Shown: in pieces, positions 24,202 through 33,515 of the stretch
Position numbering within the stretch: position 1 is the stretch's first letter
How the letters are laid out: each line of letters opens with the position of its first letter
Assembly (NCBI GenBank): GCA_964617875.1
Contig: CAZUAI010000028.1
Coordinates: 1-62,214, forward strand
Direction: 5' to 3'
Length of the DNA stretch: 62,214 nucleotides
From: CAZMVY01 sp964617875
GTDB taxonomy: Bacteria; Planctomycetota; Phycisphaerae; UBA1845; PWPN01
Translations under genes and position numbers: made by a program
The notes under the pieces: model-generated
Told to the model about the DNA's origin: nothing
The model's input: the letters and a program-made list of their open reading frames with translations, nothing else
The model's database searches: none

Positions 24202-26463
24202 CTACGGCTTCGGGCAGCCGGGACTCGGCGGCTGGTTCGGTCCGCCGAAACACAACTGCATGACGGTGAAATCGGCGAGATCCACGTCGCCGTCGCCGTT
24301 GAAATCCGCGGAGCCCGCGCAAGCCGGCGCCGGGGGCCGGTTCGGGCCGTTGAAACAACTCTGGAACATGGCGAAATCGGTCAGGTCCACGTCGCCGTCC
24401 TGGTCGAGGTCGCCGATCATCGGCTTGACGGTCAGCGAGGCCTCATTCGACGTGACCGTGCCGCAGCCACCGCCGACCACGCAGCGGTAGACGCCGGCGT
24501 CGGGCGGCAGCGCGGCCAGAATCGTCAGCGTGCTGGTGGACGTGCCCGAGTAGTGCCCGTCATCGCTCAGGTCAACGCCGCCCTTCTGCCATCGGTACGT
24601 CAGCGTGCCGTCGCCGGTCGCCCCGACGACAAACGTGGCATCGTCGCCCCGGTAGACGGCCTTGTCCGCGGGTTGCTGTGAAATTGCCGTCGCGGCCCTG
24701 ACCGTCAGCGCGGCCGGGTTCGAGCCGGTTCCGCCGCCTCCGTTGCTCACGACGCACGCGTAGTTGCCGACGTCGGCGTCGTCGGCGGACGACACCGTGA
24801 GCGTCGGCGTGTTCACCCCGGAGTAGTGCCCGCCGTTGCTCAGGAAGACACCGTTCCGCTGCCACGCGTAGGCGAGTGTGCCCTCACCGGTCGCGACGAC
24901 GGTGAACGTCGCGGTTGCGCCGGGGCAGACGCTCTGCGGCGACGGATGCTGCGTGATGGTCGGCGGCGGGACGTCGCCGAAGTTGTGACGGCGCGCCTCG
25001 CCGGCAACGACGAGGACGTTGTAGTGGATCACGGGCGCGTAGCCCGCGCGCGCCATCGTCACGGTGTAATAGGTGCCGGCAGCGGTCGCGGGGATCAGGG
25101 TGACGACGTAGTAGCCGTTGCCGTCCGTCTTGACGGTGCTCATGCCGCTGACGGTCACGCTCGCGTCGTCGATCGGCTGGCCGGTGTCCGCATCCGTCAC
25201 GCGGCCCCAGAGCGTGCCCTCGGTCGCCGTGGCCGGGTTGCGCCAGGGCATGGTCGGGACCGTGTCGGGAGTCGTGAAGAAGTTCGTCGCCACGTACGTG
25301 TACCAGGTCCAGTCGGTGACCGAGGGCTTCTTCGTCGAATAGTAGTTGTAGGTGCACACGCCGTTCGCGCCCTTGCTGCGGGCGTACTGCAGCTCGATCA
25401 GGCTGTTCTCAAACGTATTGAGGTAGAGGGCCGGGCCCACGACCATCTGCCGCTGGTATCGCCACGTCATCGACCGATCCACCCAACTCGTGTAGTACGA
25501 GGGGTACACGCTGTAATCGTAGTAGGTCATCGGGATGCCGGTGTCGAGATAGCCCAGCCGCATCCACTCCTCCCAGTTCTGGAATCGCGCCCAGGCGCTG
25601 GAGTTCTGGAAGTTCGACGGGGCGCTGCCCCACGTGATCAGCGCCGCCGACTGCCGCACGGGCTGCCTCGGATTGTTCATCGACGGAATCTCCGCGCGGA
25701 CACGACGCACCAGCTCGGTGATCTCACGGCGGCGGAAGTCGTCCCAGGGGGTGTAGCCGGTCGGCGGCGGCGTGCCGGCGTAGCCCGTGATCCGCTTGAA
25801 GCGGGCAAGCCCCGAGTTCGCGTACGACGTGTTCGCCGGGTAACCGGCGTCGGTCACCGTGTAGCGGATGTAGTCCCAATGGATGCCGTCGATCGCGTAG
25901 TTCGTCACCAGCTCGCGGACGATGGAAACGAGATACTCCTGCACGTCGGGCGAACCGGGGTCGAGGACATAGTAGCCGTCCACCTTCGCGGGGCCGCCCC
26001 CCATGTTGGCCTGCGGGACCATGCACCATTCGGGATGCGCCTGGAGGATCGTGTTCCCCGCGGGCGGCCAGGTAAGGGAAATGCGGTACGTGACGAGCCA
26101 CGGATGGACCTCGATGCCGTTCGCGTGGGCCTGTTGCACAAGGTACGCCAACGGGTCGAAACCCGACGGGGTGATGTCGGGAGCCTTGGGCAGGATACTG
26201 GAGTTCCAGTACGCCCCGTGGCTGCTGCTGCCTCCGTCCTGGTAAGCGAGGATCTCGGGGATGATGACGTTGTATCGCCCCTGGACGGCCCTCGAGATCA
26301 TGGCGTTGATGTCGGATGCGTTCTTGAACCCAGGATCAAAGACCTCGGCCCAGAACCCCCGAAACTCCGCCGCCGGCGTCCTCGCGGGCGAAATGAGCGC
26401 GCCGGCCGCAAGACACAGCACGACCACATAGGCCGAAGACCAACAAGGCATTCTCGCTGCCAT
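24202..26463 (-). CDS. Secreted GHL10-type glycosidase with Ig-like domains and dockerin
   Basis: 753 residues. Signal peptide (about 1-32). A glycosyl-hydrolase-like 10 (DUF187) TIM-barrel domain spans about 33-400, with FRGFWAEVFDPGFKNASDI, HPWLVTYRISLTWPP, DGIHWDYIRY and GIPMTYYDYS. A carboxypeptidase-regulatory-like beta domain (about 420-500, GRVTDADTGQPIDDASVTV) is followed by two Ig-like domains (about 505-675, each ending DVGNYACVVS or DAGVYRCVVG). The C-terminus is a type I dockerin with two calcium-loop repeats, GDLDQDGDVDLTDFAMFQSC and DFNGDGDVDLADFTVMQLC. The catalytic residues of GHL10 are not settled. Likely secreted and attached to a cohesin-like or surface partner, not present here. 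Confidence 0.88.
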   Translation of the reverse strand: MAARMPCWSSAYVVVLCLAAGALISPARTPAAEFRGFWAEVFDPGFKNASDINAMISRAVQGRYNVIIPEILAYQDGGSSSHGAYWNSSILPKAPDITPSGFDPLAYLVQQAHANGIEVHPWLVTYRISLTWPPAGNTILQAHPEWCMVPQANMGGGPAKVDGYYVLDPGSPDVQEYLVSIVRELVTNYAIDGIHWDYIRYTVTDAGYPANTSYANSGLARFKRITGYAGTPPPTGYTPWDDFRRREITELVRRVRAEIPSMNNPRQPVRQSAALITWGSAPSNFQNSSAWARFQNWEEWMRLGYLDTGIPMTYYDYSVYPSYYTSWVDRSMTWRYQRQMVVGPALYLNTFENSLIELQYARSKGANGVCTYNYYSTKKPSVTDWTWYTYVATNFFTTPDTVPTMPWRNPATATEGTLWGRVTDADTGQPIDDASVTVSGMSTVKTDGNGYYVVTLIPATAAGTYYTVTMARAGYAPVIHYNVLVVAGEARRHNFGDVPPPTITQHPSPQSVCPGATATFTVVATGEGTLAYAWQRNGVFLSNGGHYSGVNTPTLTVSSADDADVGNYACVVSNGGGGTGSNPAALTVRAATAISQQPADKAVYRGDDATFVVGATGDGTLTYRWQKGGVDLSDDGHYSGTSTSTLTILAALPPDAGVYRCVVGGGCGTVTSNEASLTVKPMIGDLDQDGDVDLTDFAMFQSCFNGPNRPPAPACAGSADFNGDGDVDLADFTVMQLCFGGPNQPPSPGCPKP

Positions 26464-26821
26464 CAGGAGTTCTCCCGCAGGCTTGGGGCTAAGCCCAAGC
26501 GCTTCTCGCGCCTGTTCCCGCCCCCTTTCGACTCATCAATGACAATCTCATGTGATTATAGCTTTGGCGGCAAGCCTTTGCGAACGGCCCTCTTGGAATC
26601 CGCAAGACCCCGGCCATGATGCGCGGCGAAGCGGCACGGCGGCTTGACGATGCAGAGTGTCGCGTTTAGTCTCTCCCCCGGCGGGCGACGGACCGGCAAA
26701 TTACGACACACAACGTCCGCCATGACACGCTCGTGGGGTTGCCCAAGTGGTGCCGATCGCTTGGGGCAACAGCCCAACGTTGGCCCCGAAAGGGTGTCTG
26801 AACGCTTGAGGTAATACTCCG
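26464..26821. other. Intergenic region between divergent secreted-protein genes
   Basis: About 360 bases, more AT-rich than average, no gene seen. On the minus strand there is a perfect TATAAT at about 26554-26559, suited to the glycosidase gene, but the -35 region is poor. Nothing comparable is obvious for the plus-strand gene. Confidence 0.5.
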
Positions 26822-29260
26822 ATGGCAGCCCGATATAACATGAGTCGCGCGGTTGTGGGGTTGGTTTGCGGCCTTTTCGCCTGGGCGTTGCACGATCGGG
26901 TCGATGCGCGGGAGGGCCGTCACGACGCGTTCCCGTCACGCTCGAACGGCCCTTCGTTTGGTCGGTCGGGGCCTTCGCCGCGTGTACCGTCGGGCAGCGG
27001 GCCGACGTTTTCGCCGAGAAGCGGCCCGGTGTCGCCGCCGACAGTCTCTCGGTCGATACCAACACCCGGCATCGAGCGACGCGTGGCCCCGTCGATTTCG
27101 AGCCCCAGTTTCACGCCGAGGCAATCCGCACCGAGCATCATCCGATCGGCCCCGCAGCAGGCAACGCCGAGCATCGTCCGGCCGGCACCGCAACAGGCCG
27201 CACCGATGGTGGCGCGGCCGGCCCCCCAGGCAACGCCTGCCCCGCGCGTCGAGCGTTCTCCCGTGCCGTCAACCCCGGGCAGCGGTTCGGCGTTTGTCCC
27301 CCCCTCTTTGCAGCGGATGCCCCCGGCGCAGGCGCCGGTGAGAAACGCCGCCCCGGCCGGACCAGGTCCGGTCGCCTCGCCGTCCGTCCGTGAAATGCCG
27401 CGTGTCGCATCGCCGTCGGCTGCGCCCCAGTCTTCGATTGTCCGCAGCCCGGCGGCCTCGCCGATGCAGCCGTCGGTCGCGCCGCGGGCACCGGTGACCG
27501 CAAGCCCCCTTCCGTCGCTGCCTCGACTGCCAAGCAGTGTATCGCCCAGCGCCCGCGAACCCGTTCGGTCATCGCCGGCGTCTGGGACACGGCCACCCTC
27601 TTTCGGCGCCTCGAGCGCGAATCCGTCTTTGCCCGTTGCGTCGCCGCGAGCCGGAAGCGACCGTCTTGGTTCGCCCACGCGAATCCCCGAGGCGAACCGG
27701 ACAGCCATGCCGGGCAGTGTGCTGGGCAATTCCGCCGGGCGCATGCCGCTCTCGGCCGATCGCCAGTCGATCCAGCGGATTCCTGGCGCAATGCCTGGGA
27801 GTCCGGGAACGGCCCGAATGCCCGGCGCCGCGCCGGGCGGCTCGCCCCAGAGAATGCCCGGTACGTCGTTTGAGAGCGGCCGCCCGGGCGGGATGGGGGA
27901 CCGGTCGGGGTTTGGCTTTGTCAGGCCTGGCGGGAGCATTGCCTCGATGTCGCACGGCCGCGGTCCGGAACCATTGCCCCCTCCGGGCCATGGGCCGCGA
28001 CCGGGTCCCGGTCCCCGACCGTGCCCGCCGCCGATTCGACCTGCGTATCCCCACCACCCTCACGGCCACGGCTCGGGCTTCTACTTCGGATTCAGTTGGA
28101 ACCGGCCGGGCTGCTGGTATCCGCCCCCGCCGGTGTGCGTGGTTCCGCCGCCGGTCGTCGTTGGCCCACCGTGCCTGCCGTATGCGTTTGGCGGCTTCTC
28201 CACCGTGGTCAGCTACACGCAGGTCGTCCAACCGGCTCCGGTCGTGGTTGAGGCCCCGCCGCCCGTTGCTTACTCGGCACCAATTGTGGAAGCGGCTGCC
28301 GTGCAGCCCGCATACGGATACGCGCCGGCCGCGCCGGCGGCCCCCGCCGTCGTCGAACAGCCGGCCCCCGCGCCGCTGGTCGAGTCCACGCCCTTTGCCG
28401 CGCCGGCACAGCCGCCGGCAACGATGCAACAGGCGCCGGCGCCCGCGCCGGCCGCTCCCCAGCAACCCGCCCCGGCACCACAGACCGCGACACCGCCCGC
28501 GCCGGCGACGGCCGAGCAGCCTGCGGCAATCGCGACAAGCGAGGCCCGGCCGCCCGCGGCGGAGAAGCCGGTGGAGGCCGCGTCGGTTGCGCCGGCCCCA
28601 GGCGATGCCGCCGAGCCGACCAGGCCCGAGGAGACGTTCTTCCGGAGCATGAACGAAGGCGCGGCCGCGTTCGCCGCGGGTGACTACGACAAGGCCCGGC
28701 ATGCCTTTGTGATGGCGATCCTGAACAGCGCGGGCCAGCCGGGGAACATCGACGCGAAGCTGGCCTACGCGATCACGCAGTTCGCGATCGGCGACTATCA
28801 TGTGGCGGCCATGCTGATAAGGCAGGTGGTCCCCGAGAATCCGCTGGTCGTCCACGCCGAGTTCAACCTCGCGGACCGGTACGAGAAGAAGGACCTGCTG
28901 GCACGACAGACCGAGGCCCTGCAGACGCACATCAAGACGCACCCGCAGGACGCGGATCCGCTCATCGTACTCGGGTTTGTCCAGCATTTCAGCGGGCAGC
29001 GCGAGCAGGCGAAGCAGACGTTCGCCGAGGCGCTGAAGCTGTCGCCCAGGGACGCGGTGGCGGCCGTATTCCTCAACCCGCCGCCGATGCCGGCCGCCCC
29101 AGCGACCCAGCCCGCGTCGCCGGCCCCGACGACGCAGCCGGCCGGGAACGTGAGCAACCTGCCGACGACCCGACCGGCCGCACGGGTGGACGCGCCCGCC
29201 GAGCAACCGCCGACCGCACCGGCGGCGCAGGCCGCGGACGCGCTGCCCCGGGATATCTGA
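26822..29260 (+). CDS. Exported proline/alanine-rich protein with C-terminal TPR-like domain
   Basis: 812 residues. Signal peptide (about 1-29, VVGLVCGLFAWALHDRVDA). Residues about 30-390 are low-complexity Ser/Pro/Arg/Ala with short repeated phrases such as PQQATPSIVRPAPQQA. Residues about 395-435 are Gly/Pro/His-rich (GPRPGPGPRPCPPP, HHPHGHGSG). A Pro/Val/Tyr-rich stretch (CVVPPPVVVGPP) and an Ala-Pro spacer to about 615 follow. The only fold-like part is about 618-745, where ARHAFVMAILNSAGQPGN and EQAKQTFAEALKLSPRD look like TPR helices. No enzyme motif. Probably a periplasmic or cell-surface structural protein; the length comes mostly from disordered sequence. Base composition matches the neighbours. 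Confidence 0.7.
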   Translation: MAARYNMSRAVVGLVCGLFAWALHDRVDAREGRHDAFPSRSNGPSFGRSGPSPRVPSGSGPTFSPRSGPVSPPTVSRSIPTPGIERRVAPSISSPSFTPRQSAPSIIRSAPQQATPSIVRPAPQQAAPMVARPAPQATPAPRVERSPVPSTPGSGSAFVPPSLQRMPPAQAPVRNAAPAGPGPVASPSVREMPRVASPSAAPQSSIVRSPAASPMQPSVAPRAPVTASPLPSLPRLPSSVSPSAREPVRSSPASGTRPPSFGASSANPSLPVASPRAGSDRLGSPTRIPEANRTAMPGSVLGNSAGRMPLSADRQSIQRIPGAMPGSPGTARMPGAAPGGSPQRMPGTSFESGRPGGMGDRSGFGFVRPGGSIASMSHGRGPEPLPPPGHGPRPGPGPRPCPPPIRPAYPHHPHGHGSGFYFGFSWNRPGCWYPPPPVCVVPPPVVVGPPCLPYAFGGFSTVVSYTQVVQPAPVVVEAPPPVAYSAPIVEAAAVQPAYGYAPAAPAAPAVVEQPAPAPLVESTPFAAPAQPPATMQQAPAPAPAAPQQPAPAPQTATPPAPATAEQPAAIATSEARPPAAEKPVEAASVAPAPGDAAEPTRPEETFFRSMNEGAAAFAAGDYDKARHAFVMAILNSAGQPGNIDAKLAYAITQFAIGDYHVAAMLIRQVVPENPLVVHAEFNLADRYEKKDLLARQTEALQTHIKTHPQDADPLIVLGFVQHFSGQREQAKQTFAEALKLSPRDAVAAVFLNPPPMPAAPATQPASPAPTTQPAGNVSNLPTTRPAARVDAPAEQPPTAPAAQAADALPRDI

Positions 29261-29275
29261 GCGAGCGCGTGTCCT

Positions 29276-31180
29276 CTATCGGCCGGGACCTTCGATCTCG
29301 ATCATCGTTACCGAACTCGGCAGGAGCGTCATCGGCAGCGCAAACGCTTCGCCCGCAATCGTCCCCTTCTCGACCGTGTCAAGTTCCGCACGCGACCGAT
29401 CGTGCCAGACGTTGCTGTGCGTCGGATCGATCAACGTTCGACTCCAGATGCCGCCTCGCAACGCGGGCGGAAGCGACCGAATCTCCAATCGCACGTTTCT
29501 CCGCAGGTTGTAGCGGGACTGGAAGTTCGTGACGATGACGCCAAGCCGGTTTGCCCGTTCGTTCCACGCGGCAAACGCACAAATCTCGTCGTCGCCCCCC
29601 GTCGCCGCGACCTGAACGCCGCCCAGCCGGTTGAACATCTTCGCCATGTTGTACGCCGGCTTCGGCACGTTGTCGCGAACGAGGATCGCGAAGCCGCCGC
29701 GGAGGTTGCTGTCGTTGTCCTTGACGTAGAAGAGGCACGGGCGGTCGATCCGTTCGGGCAGGATCGCGCGGATCATGCTGTCGGCACACCAGGCAGCCCC
29801 CATCTCGTGGTCCTGCGGCCGGTCCGCCCACCAGGAGAAGTTCCACTCGGTGAGCATGAACGACAGGACGCCCTTCTTCAACGCGGGGAACTCGTCCAGG
29901 TACTTCCGGAATGTGCGGGCCTCGTCGGCGATGACGTCGGCCGGATGGAAGTACTCGTGCCAACTGATGAAGTCGAGCGGCAGCGTGTGCTCCCGGCAGT
30001 ACATCATCAGCGCGCGGGCGAAGACCTTGCCGCGGATCGCGTGGCCCCGCTCCGATTGCTCGTACGGCCCGCTGGCCAGGCACGGACCGCCGATCTTCGC
30101 GCCCGGGTCCGCGCGGCGCACCCCCGCCGCCGTAGCCGCGTAGAGCTTGAGGTACGCCTCCAGCAGGCGGATGTCGTCCTTGCCGGCCCCCGGCTTCTCC
30201 AGGGCGGCCTCGTAGAGCTTCGTGAACTCCGGCGTGCCCGTGTCGTTCGGTCCGGGCTTCAGCCAGCCGGCGTTGACCTCGTTCCACACCTCCCACCACC
30301 GCACCGGCATGCCGTTGTCGATCAGGTGCTTCGCCGACCGGAAGCAAAGCTCTTCCCACAGCTTGTAATCCTTCGGCGCGCTGTGCCGCTCCCCGTCGGG
30401 AATCGCATCGAGCGGCTGCGGCATGTACGACGCGCACAGGATCGGCTCGGCCCCGATCTTCCGGATGAACCGTACGCGCTTCTCCAGGTCGCTGAAGTCG
30501 TATACGGGCCCGCCCCCGGCGATACTCCTGACCGCGTTCGTCAGCACGTTGTCCATGCGAAACCAGCGGAAACCGGCCTCCTTGAGCTTCGCGGCGGTCG
30601 CGTCCTCGTAGTCGCACATGCCGCCGCCCTGGCTCAGGCCGATCAGCCCGTCGGGCAGAGGCCGCAGACTCTTTGCCGGATCCACGGCAACGACGGCGGA
30701 CTCGATCGCCCGCTTCGGCTCCGGGCTTACCCACTGGGCCTCGCTGAACTCGTTGTCGCCCTCGCTGCCGAGGTTGCCGTACGCTTGCGCGGCGAAGCGC
30801 ACGCGTCTCCCCGGCTCGGCCGACGCGGCGACGAGCACCAGGGCCGGGTGGTCGTTGTCATAGCGGCATTGGAGGACGTCGTCGATGTAGATATCGCCGC
30901 CGGCGGCGCAACTGAACTGGATCGCGATCGGCCGGCCCCGGATCGGCTTGCCGTCGATCGCCTCCGGCACGGTCAGGTCGGCGATGAACCAGTAGAAGTC
31001 GTCGCCGGACCGCCACTTGTGCTTGAGCCTGACGTCCTTGGCGTCGCCGGGGATGTCGCGCGGGGCGCCTCGCTCGTGCTCCGTACGGCGGAACATCTTC
31101 CACGTAACGTCGATCGGCTCGGCGGCGGCCGCGGCGGCCACGAACATCGCACAGGCAAGCGGGGGCATCAGTCCGTTCAT
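29276..31180 (-). CDS. Secreted GH39-like glycoside hydrolase
   Basis: 634 residues. Short signal peptide (about 1-20). An N-terminal beta domain (about 20-165) precedes a TIM-barrel with the clan GH-A signature. The acid/base glutamate is in WWEVWNEVNAGW, where WNEVN stands for the usual WNEPN, and the nucleophile is in LSFMLTEWNFSWW. The surrounding FRWFRMDNVL and DFISWHEYFHPAD match beta-xylosidase/iduronidase-like GH39 proteins. A C-terminal beta domain follows the barrel. It should cleave glycosidic bonds in plant- or algal-type polysaccharides outside the cytoplasm; sugar specificity is not readable. AAAGGAGG precedes the ATG. It converges on the proline-rich gene with a 15-base gap. 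Confidence 0.8.
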   Translation of the reverse strand: MNGLMPPLACAMFVAAAAAAEPIDVTWKMFRRTEHERGAPRDIPGDAKDVRLKHKWRSGDDFYWFIADLTVPEAIDGKPIRGRPIAIQFSCAAGGDIYIDDVLQCRYDNDHPALVLVAASAEPGRRVRFAAQAYGNLGSEGDNEFSEAQWVSPEPKRAIESAVVAVDPAKSLRPLPDGLIGLSQGGGMCDYEDATAAKLKEAGFRWFRMDNVLTNAVRSIAGGGPVYDFSDLEKRVRFIRKIGAEPILCASYMPQPLDAIPDGERHSAPKDYKLWEELCFRSAKHLIDNGMPVRWWEVWNEVNAGWLKPGPNDTGTPEFTKLYEAALEKPGAGKDDIRLLEAYLKLYAATAAGVRRADPGAKIGGPCLASGPYEQSERGHAIRGKVFARALMMYCREHTLPLDFISWHEYFHPADVIADEARTFRKYLDEFPALKKGVLSFMLTEWNFSWWADRPQDHEMGAAWCADSMIRAILPERIDRPCLFYVKDNDSNLRGGFAILVRDNVPKPAYNMAKMFNRLGGVQVAATGGDDEICAFAAWNERANRLGVIVTNFQSRYNLRRNVRLEIRSLPPALRGGIWSRTLIDPTHSNVWHDRSRAELDTVEKGTIAGEAFALPMTLLPSSVTMIEIEGPGR

Positions 31181-31222
31181 CAGGTCCTCCTTTGCATCAG
31201 GAATCCGGTATGGCGTTTTTTG

Positions 31223-32122
31223 CTACCGCTCCCGGATCTTCCCGGTCATGGGCACAAACACGCACGGGATCAGAACGTCCGACCGACGCTTCCCGTCGGG
31301 GGCCTTCGTAATGACGGTGAGTTGCTGGATCGCGCCCTCGCGGCCGATGGGAACGACGATCCGCCCGCCGGGCTTGAGCTGGCCCCACAGCGCCTCGGGC
31401 ATGCGTTCGGCGGCGCAGGTCACGAGGATGCCGTCGAACGGAGCCGCCTCGGGCCAGCCGAAGTAGCCGTCGCCGCATCGCGTCCGCACCGTGACATAGC
31501 CGAGGCGCCGGAGGCGTTCGGCCGCGTCGTCGGCCAGCGGCTTGACGATCTCGATCGTGTACACATGCGGCGTCAACTCGGCGAGCACGGCGGCCTGGTA
31601 GCCCGTAGCCGTCCCGATCTCGAGGACGCTGCCGCCCGGCGGCAGTTGCAGCGCCTCGGTCATCAGGGCAACGATATACGGCTGCGAGATCGTCTGGCCG
31701 TGGCCGACCGGCAGCGGATGGTCGGCGTAGGCGGAGGCCCGACGGCTCTTCGGCACGAACAGGTGACGCGGGACCTCACGCATGGCCTCCAGCACACGCG
31801 GATCCCGAACGGGCTCGCGGCCGTCGAGCGAAGTCGCGATCTGCCGGGCGACCATGTCCAGCCGCTCGGCACGGCCGTCGTCGAACCGCGGGCGTGGCCA
31901 TGCGAGCGGGCGGCCGGCGGGCGCCGAGGACGTCGCGGGAGCGCTGACCGCCCGGGATGCTGCGGGCCGTGCGGACGGCGCAAGCGGCTCCTTCGCACAC
32001 ATGCACGTTACGACGACAAGGGTGGCACAGCCCGCGCGAAGGATTGCCGCACCCTTCGCGCCGCCCGCACCGTCCACGCGAGGAACCACGAACCGATACC
32101 GGAAACTCAGATCGTTGTTCAT
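31223..32122 (-). CDS. pcm: Protein-L-isoaspartate O-methyltransferase with exported-looking N-terminus
   Basis: 299 residues against about 210-230 for the usual enzyme. The first about 95 residues are an extension containing ILRAGCATLVVVTCMC, a hydrophobic signal- or lipobox-like stretch, then an Ala/Pro-rich linker. The methyltransferase domain follows, with the PIMT-specific GHGQTISQPYIVALM and SAM-binding VLEIGTATGYQAAVLAEL (G-T/S-G-S-G-Y-Q in most relatives). It transfers a methyl group from SAM to isoaspartyl residues to start repair of aged proteins. The extension suggests envelope location, where SAM would be lacking; start choice is uncertain and no good Shine-Dalgarno is seen. It lies 55 bases after the sugar kinase gene. 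Confidence 0.82.
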   Translation of the reverse strand: MNNDLSFRYRFVVPRVDGAGGAKGAAILRAGCATLVVVTCMCAKEPLAPSARPAASRAVSAPATSSAPAGRPLAWPRPRFDDGRAERLDMVARQIATSLDGREPVRDPRVLEAMREVPRHLFVPKSRRASAYADHPLPVGHGQTISQPYIVALMTEALQLPPGGSVLEIGTATGYQAAVLAELTPHVYTIEIVKPLADDAAERLRRLGYVTVRTRCGDGYFGWPEAAPFDGILVTCAAERMPEALWGQLKPGGRIVVPIGREGAIQQLTVITKAPDGKRRSDVLIPCVFVPMTGKIRER

Positions 32123-32177
32123 GCTGCGTGCTTCACTGTCGGCGAGGTTCCGCCGTCGAGAACGCACGCGACGCGCG

Positions 32178-33083
32178 TTAATCGAACCGCATGGCCTCCA
32201 CGTGCTCGCGGAGACGCCTGTCGACGTCCGCCGGTGTGACCGAACGAATCCGCTCGACGCCGAAATCCTCGATCGTAAACGATGCGGTGATCGTTCCGCG
32301 AACCAGGGCCCGCTTCAAGTCGTCGAACCCGAACGACTGGCGGCTCGCCAGGTAGCCCATCATGCCGCCGGCAAAGCTGTCGCCCGCGCCGGTCGGATCG
32401 CGGACCTCCGTTGTGGGGTACGCCGGCAGCACAAAGACACGGTCCGCCGTCACGAGCATCGCGCCGTGCTCGCCCTTCTTGATGACGACGAACTGAGGGC
32501 CGTAGTTCAGAACCTTCCGCCCGGCACGGACGAGGTTCATCTCGCCGGTCAGCAGACGTGCCTCGCCGTCGTTCATGATCGCGCCGGTGACGAGACGGAG
32601 CGCCTTTTCGAGCGCGGCACGCTGCGTATTGATCCACAGGTCGCGGGTGTCCATCACGATCAGCCTGGCGGCGGTGCACTGGGCGATGAAGTTCGTCTGC
32701 AGCGAGGGGTCGGTCGCCGCGAGGAAGACGCAGGGGGTGCCGCGGAGAGCCTCGGGGATCTTCGGCGGCGCCTCGGCGATGACGTTGAGGTCGATGCTGG
32801 TCGTCTCGGCGTGGTGCATGTCGCCGACGTACTTGCCGGCCCAGCGGAACGTCTTGCTGCCGGCGCGGGTATCCAGACCGCCGAGGTCGATGTTGCGGTC
32901 GGCGAGGAGCTTGCGGAACTTCTCGGGGAAGTCATCGCCCACGACGCCGACCAGACGCACGCGGGAGAACAAAGCGGCGGCCAGCGAGAAATGGACGGCC
33001 GACCCGCCAAGCACCTCCGGGGCCTGGCCGAAGGGCGTCGTCAGGGTGTCAATTGCGATCGTGCCGGTGACCAACAGGGACAT
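32178..33083 (-). CDS. PfkB-family carbohydrate or nucleoside kinase
   Basis: 301 residues, ribokinase-like fold. The N-terminal GG motif region is APEVLGGSAVHFSLAAALF and the C-terminal ATP/catalytic signature is RDPTGAGDSFAGGMMGYLA, with the anion-hole GAGD and its catalytic Asp. It phosphorylates a sugar or nucleoside alcohol using ATP in the cytosol; the family cannot be resolved further from sequence. The ATG follows AGGAG six bases upstream. A sigma-70-like promoter is seen about 110 bases upstream. The methyltransferase gene follows on the same strand, probably as a two-gene unit. Divergent from ino1. Confidence 0.9.
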   Translation of the reverse strand: MSLLVTGTIAIDTLTTPFGQAPEVLGGSAVHFSLAAALFSRVRLVGVVGDDFPEKFRKLLADRNIDLGGLDTRAGSKTFRWAGKYVGDMHHAETTSIDLNVIAEAPPKIPEALRGTPCVFLAATDPSLQTNFIAQCTAARLIVMDTRDLWINTQRAALEKALRLVTGAIMNDGEARLLTGEMNLVRAGRKVLNYGPQFVVIKKGEHGAMLVTADRVFVLPAYPTTEVRDPTGAGDSFAGGMMGYLASRQSFGFDDLKRALVRGTITASFTIEDFGVERIRSVTPADVDRRLREHVEAMRFD

Positions 33084-33196
33084 AACAGCTCCTCTCGTGA
33101 CACGGACTCTCCGGCGGAAAGGCGGCCCGTTGAGCCAGCATACGAACCCGCTGCCCAGACTGACCGCGTGACCGCGCCGGTTGCCACCGCGATCCC

Positions 33197-33225
33197 ATCG
33201 TAGCCGCACCCGCGCGGCAGCTCAA
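33197..33225 (-). promoter_or_regulatory. Candidate promoter of the PfkB kinase gene
   Basis: On the minus strand TTGAGC (33225-33220), 17-base spacer, TACGAT (33202-33197); four of six matches each. Predicted leader about 107 bases. Confidence 0.4.
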
Positions 33226-33366
33226 CCCGGGTATGATGCTGCCCCCCGCCGTCGGGCGCGCGGCCGCAACGTACCGACCATTCCGATTCGGCTTGAAGAA
33301 GCCCAGGACAGACGCGTGCGCGGGAATGAGGGACCCCACCCGGATGCGACGGACCCATCCTGCCAT

Positions 33367-33396
33367 TTGACCGCGTCGCCACGGCTTCGGTAGAAT
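33367..33396 (+). promoter_or_regulatory. Candidate sigma-70 promoter of ino1
   Basis: TTGACC (33367-33372), 18-base spacer, TAGAAT (33391-33396); five of six matches in each box. Predicted start near 33403, leader about 113 bases. Confidence 0.6.
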
Positions 33397-33515
33397 CACC
33401 CCGGAGCCCGATGAGGCAACAGCCGCCGGTCGTCCCGGCGAGAGCGACGGGCAGCCATGACGCGACAGGTGGGTTGCCCTCTCGCGGGGCGCGGGCGGGT
33501 TAGTGGGGCACCTCG

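Larger units (their letters stand above)
33084..33515. other. Divergent intergenic region between sugar kinase and ino1
   Basis: About 430 bases without a gene. It contains one candidate promoter in each direction (33197-33225 on the minus strand, 33367-33396 on the plus strand). No riboswitch or operator is recognised. Confidence 0.6.
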
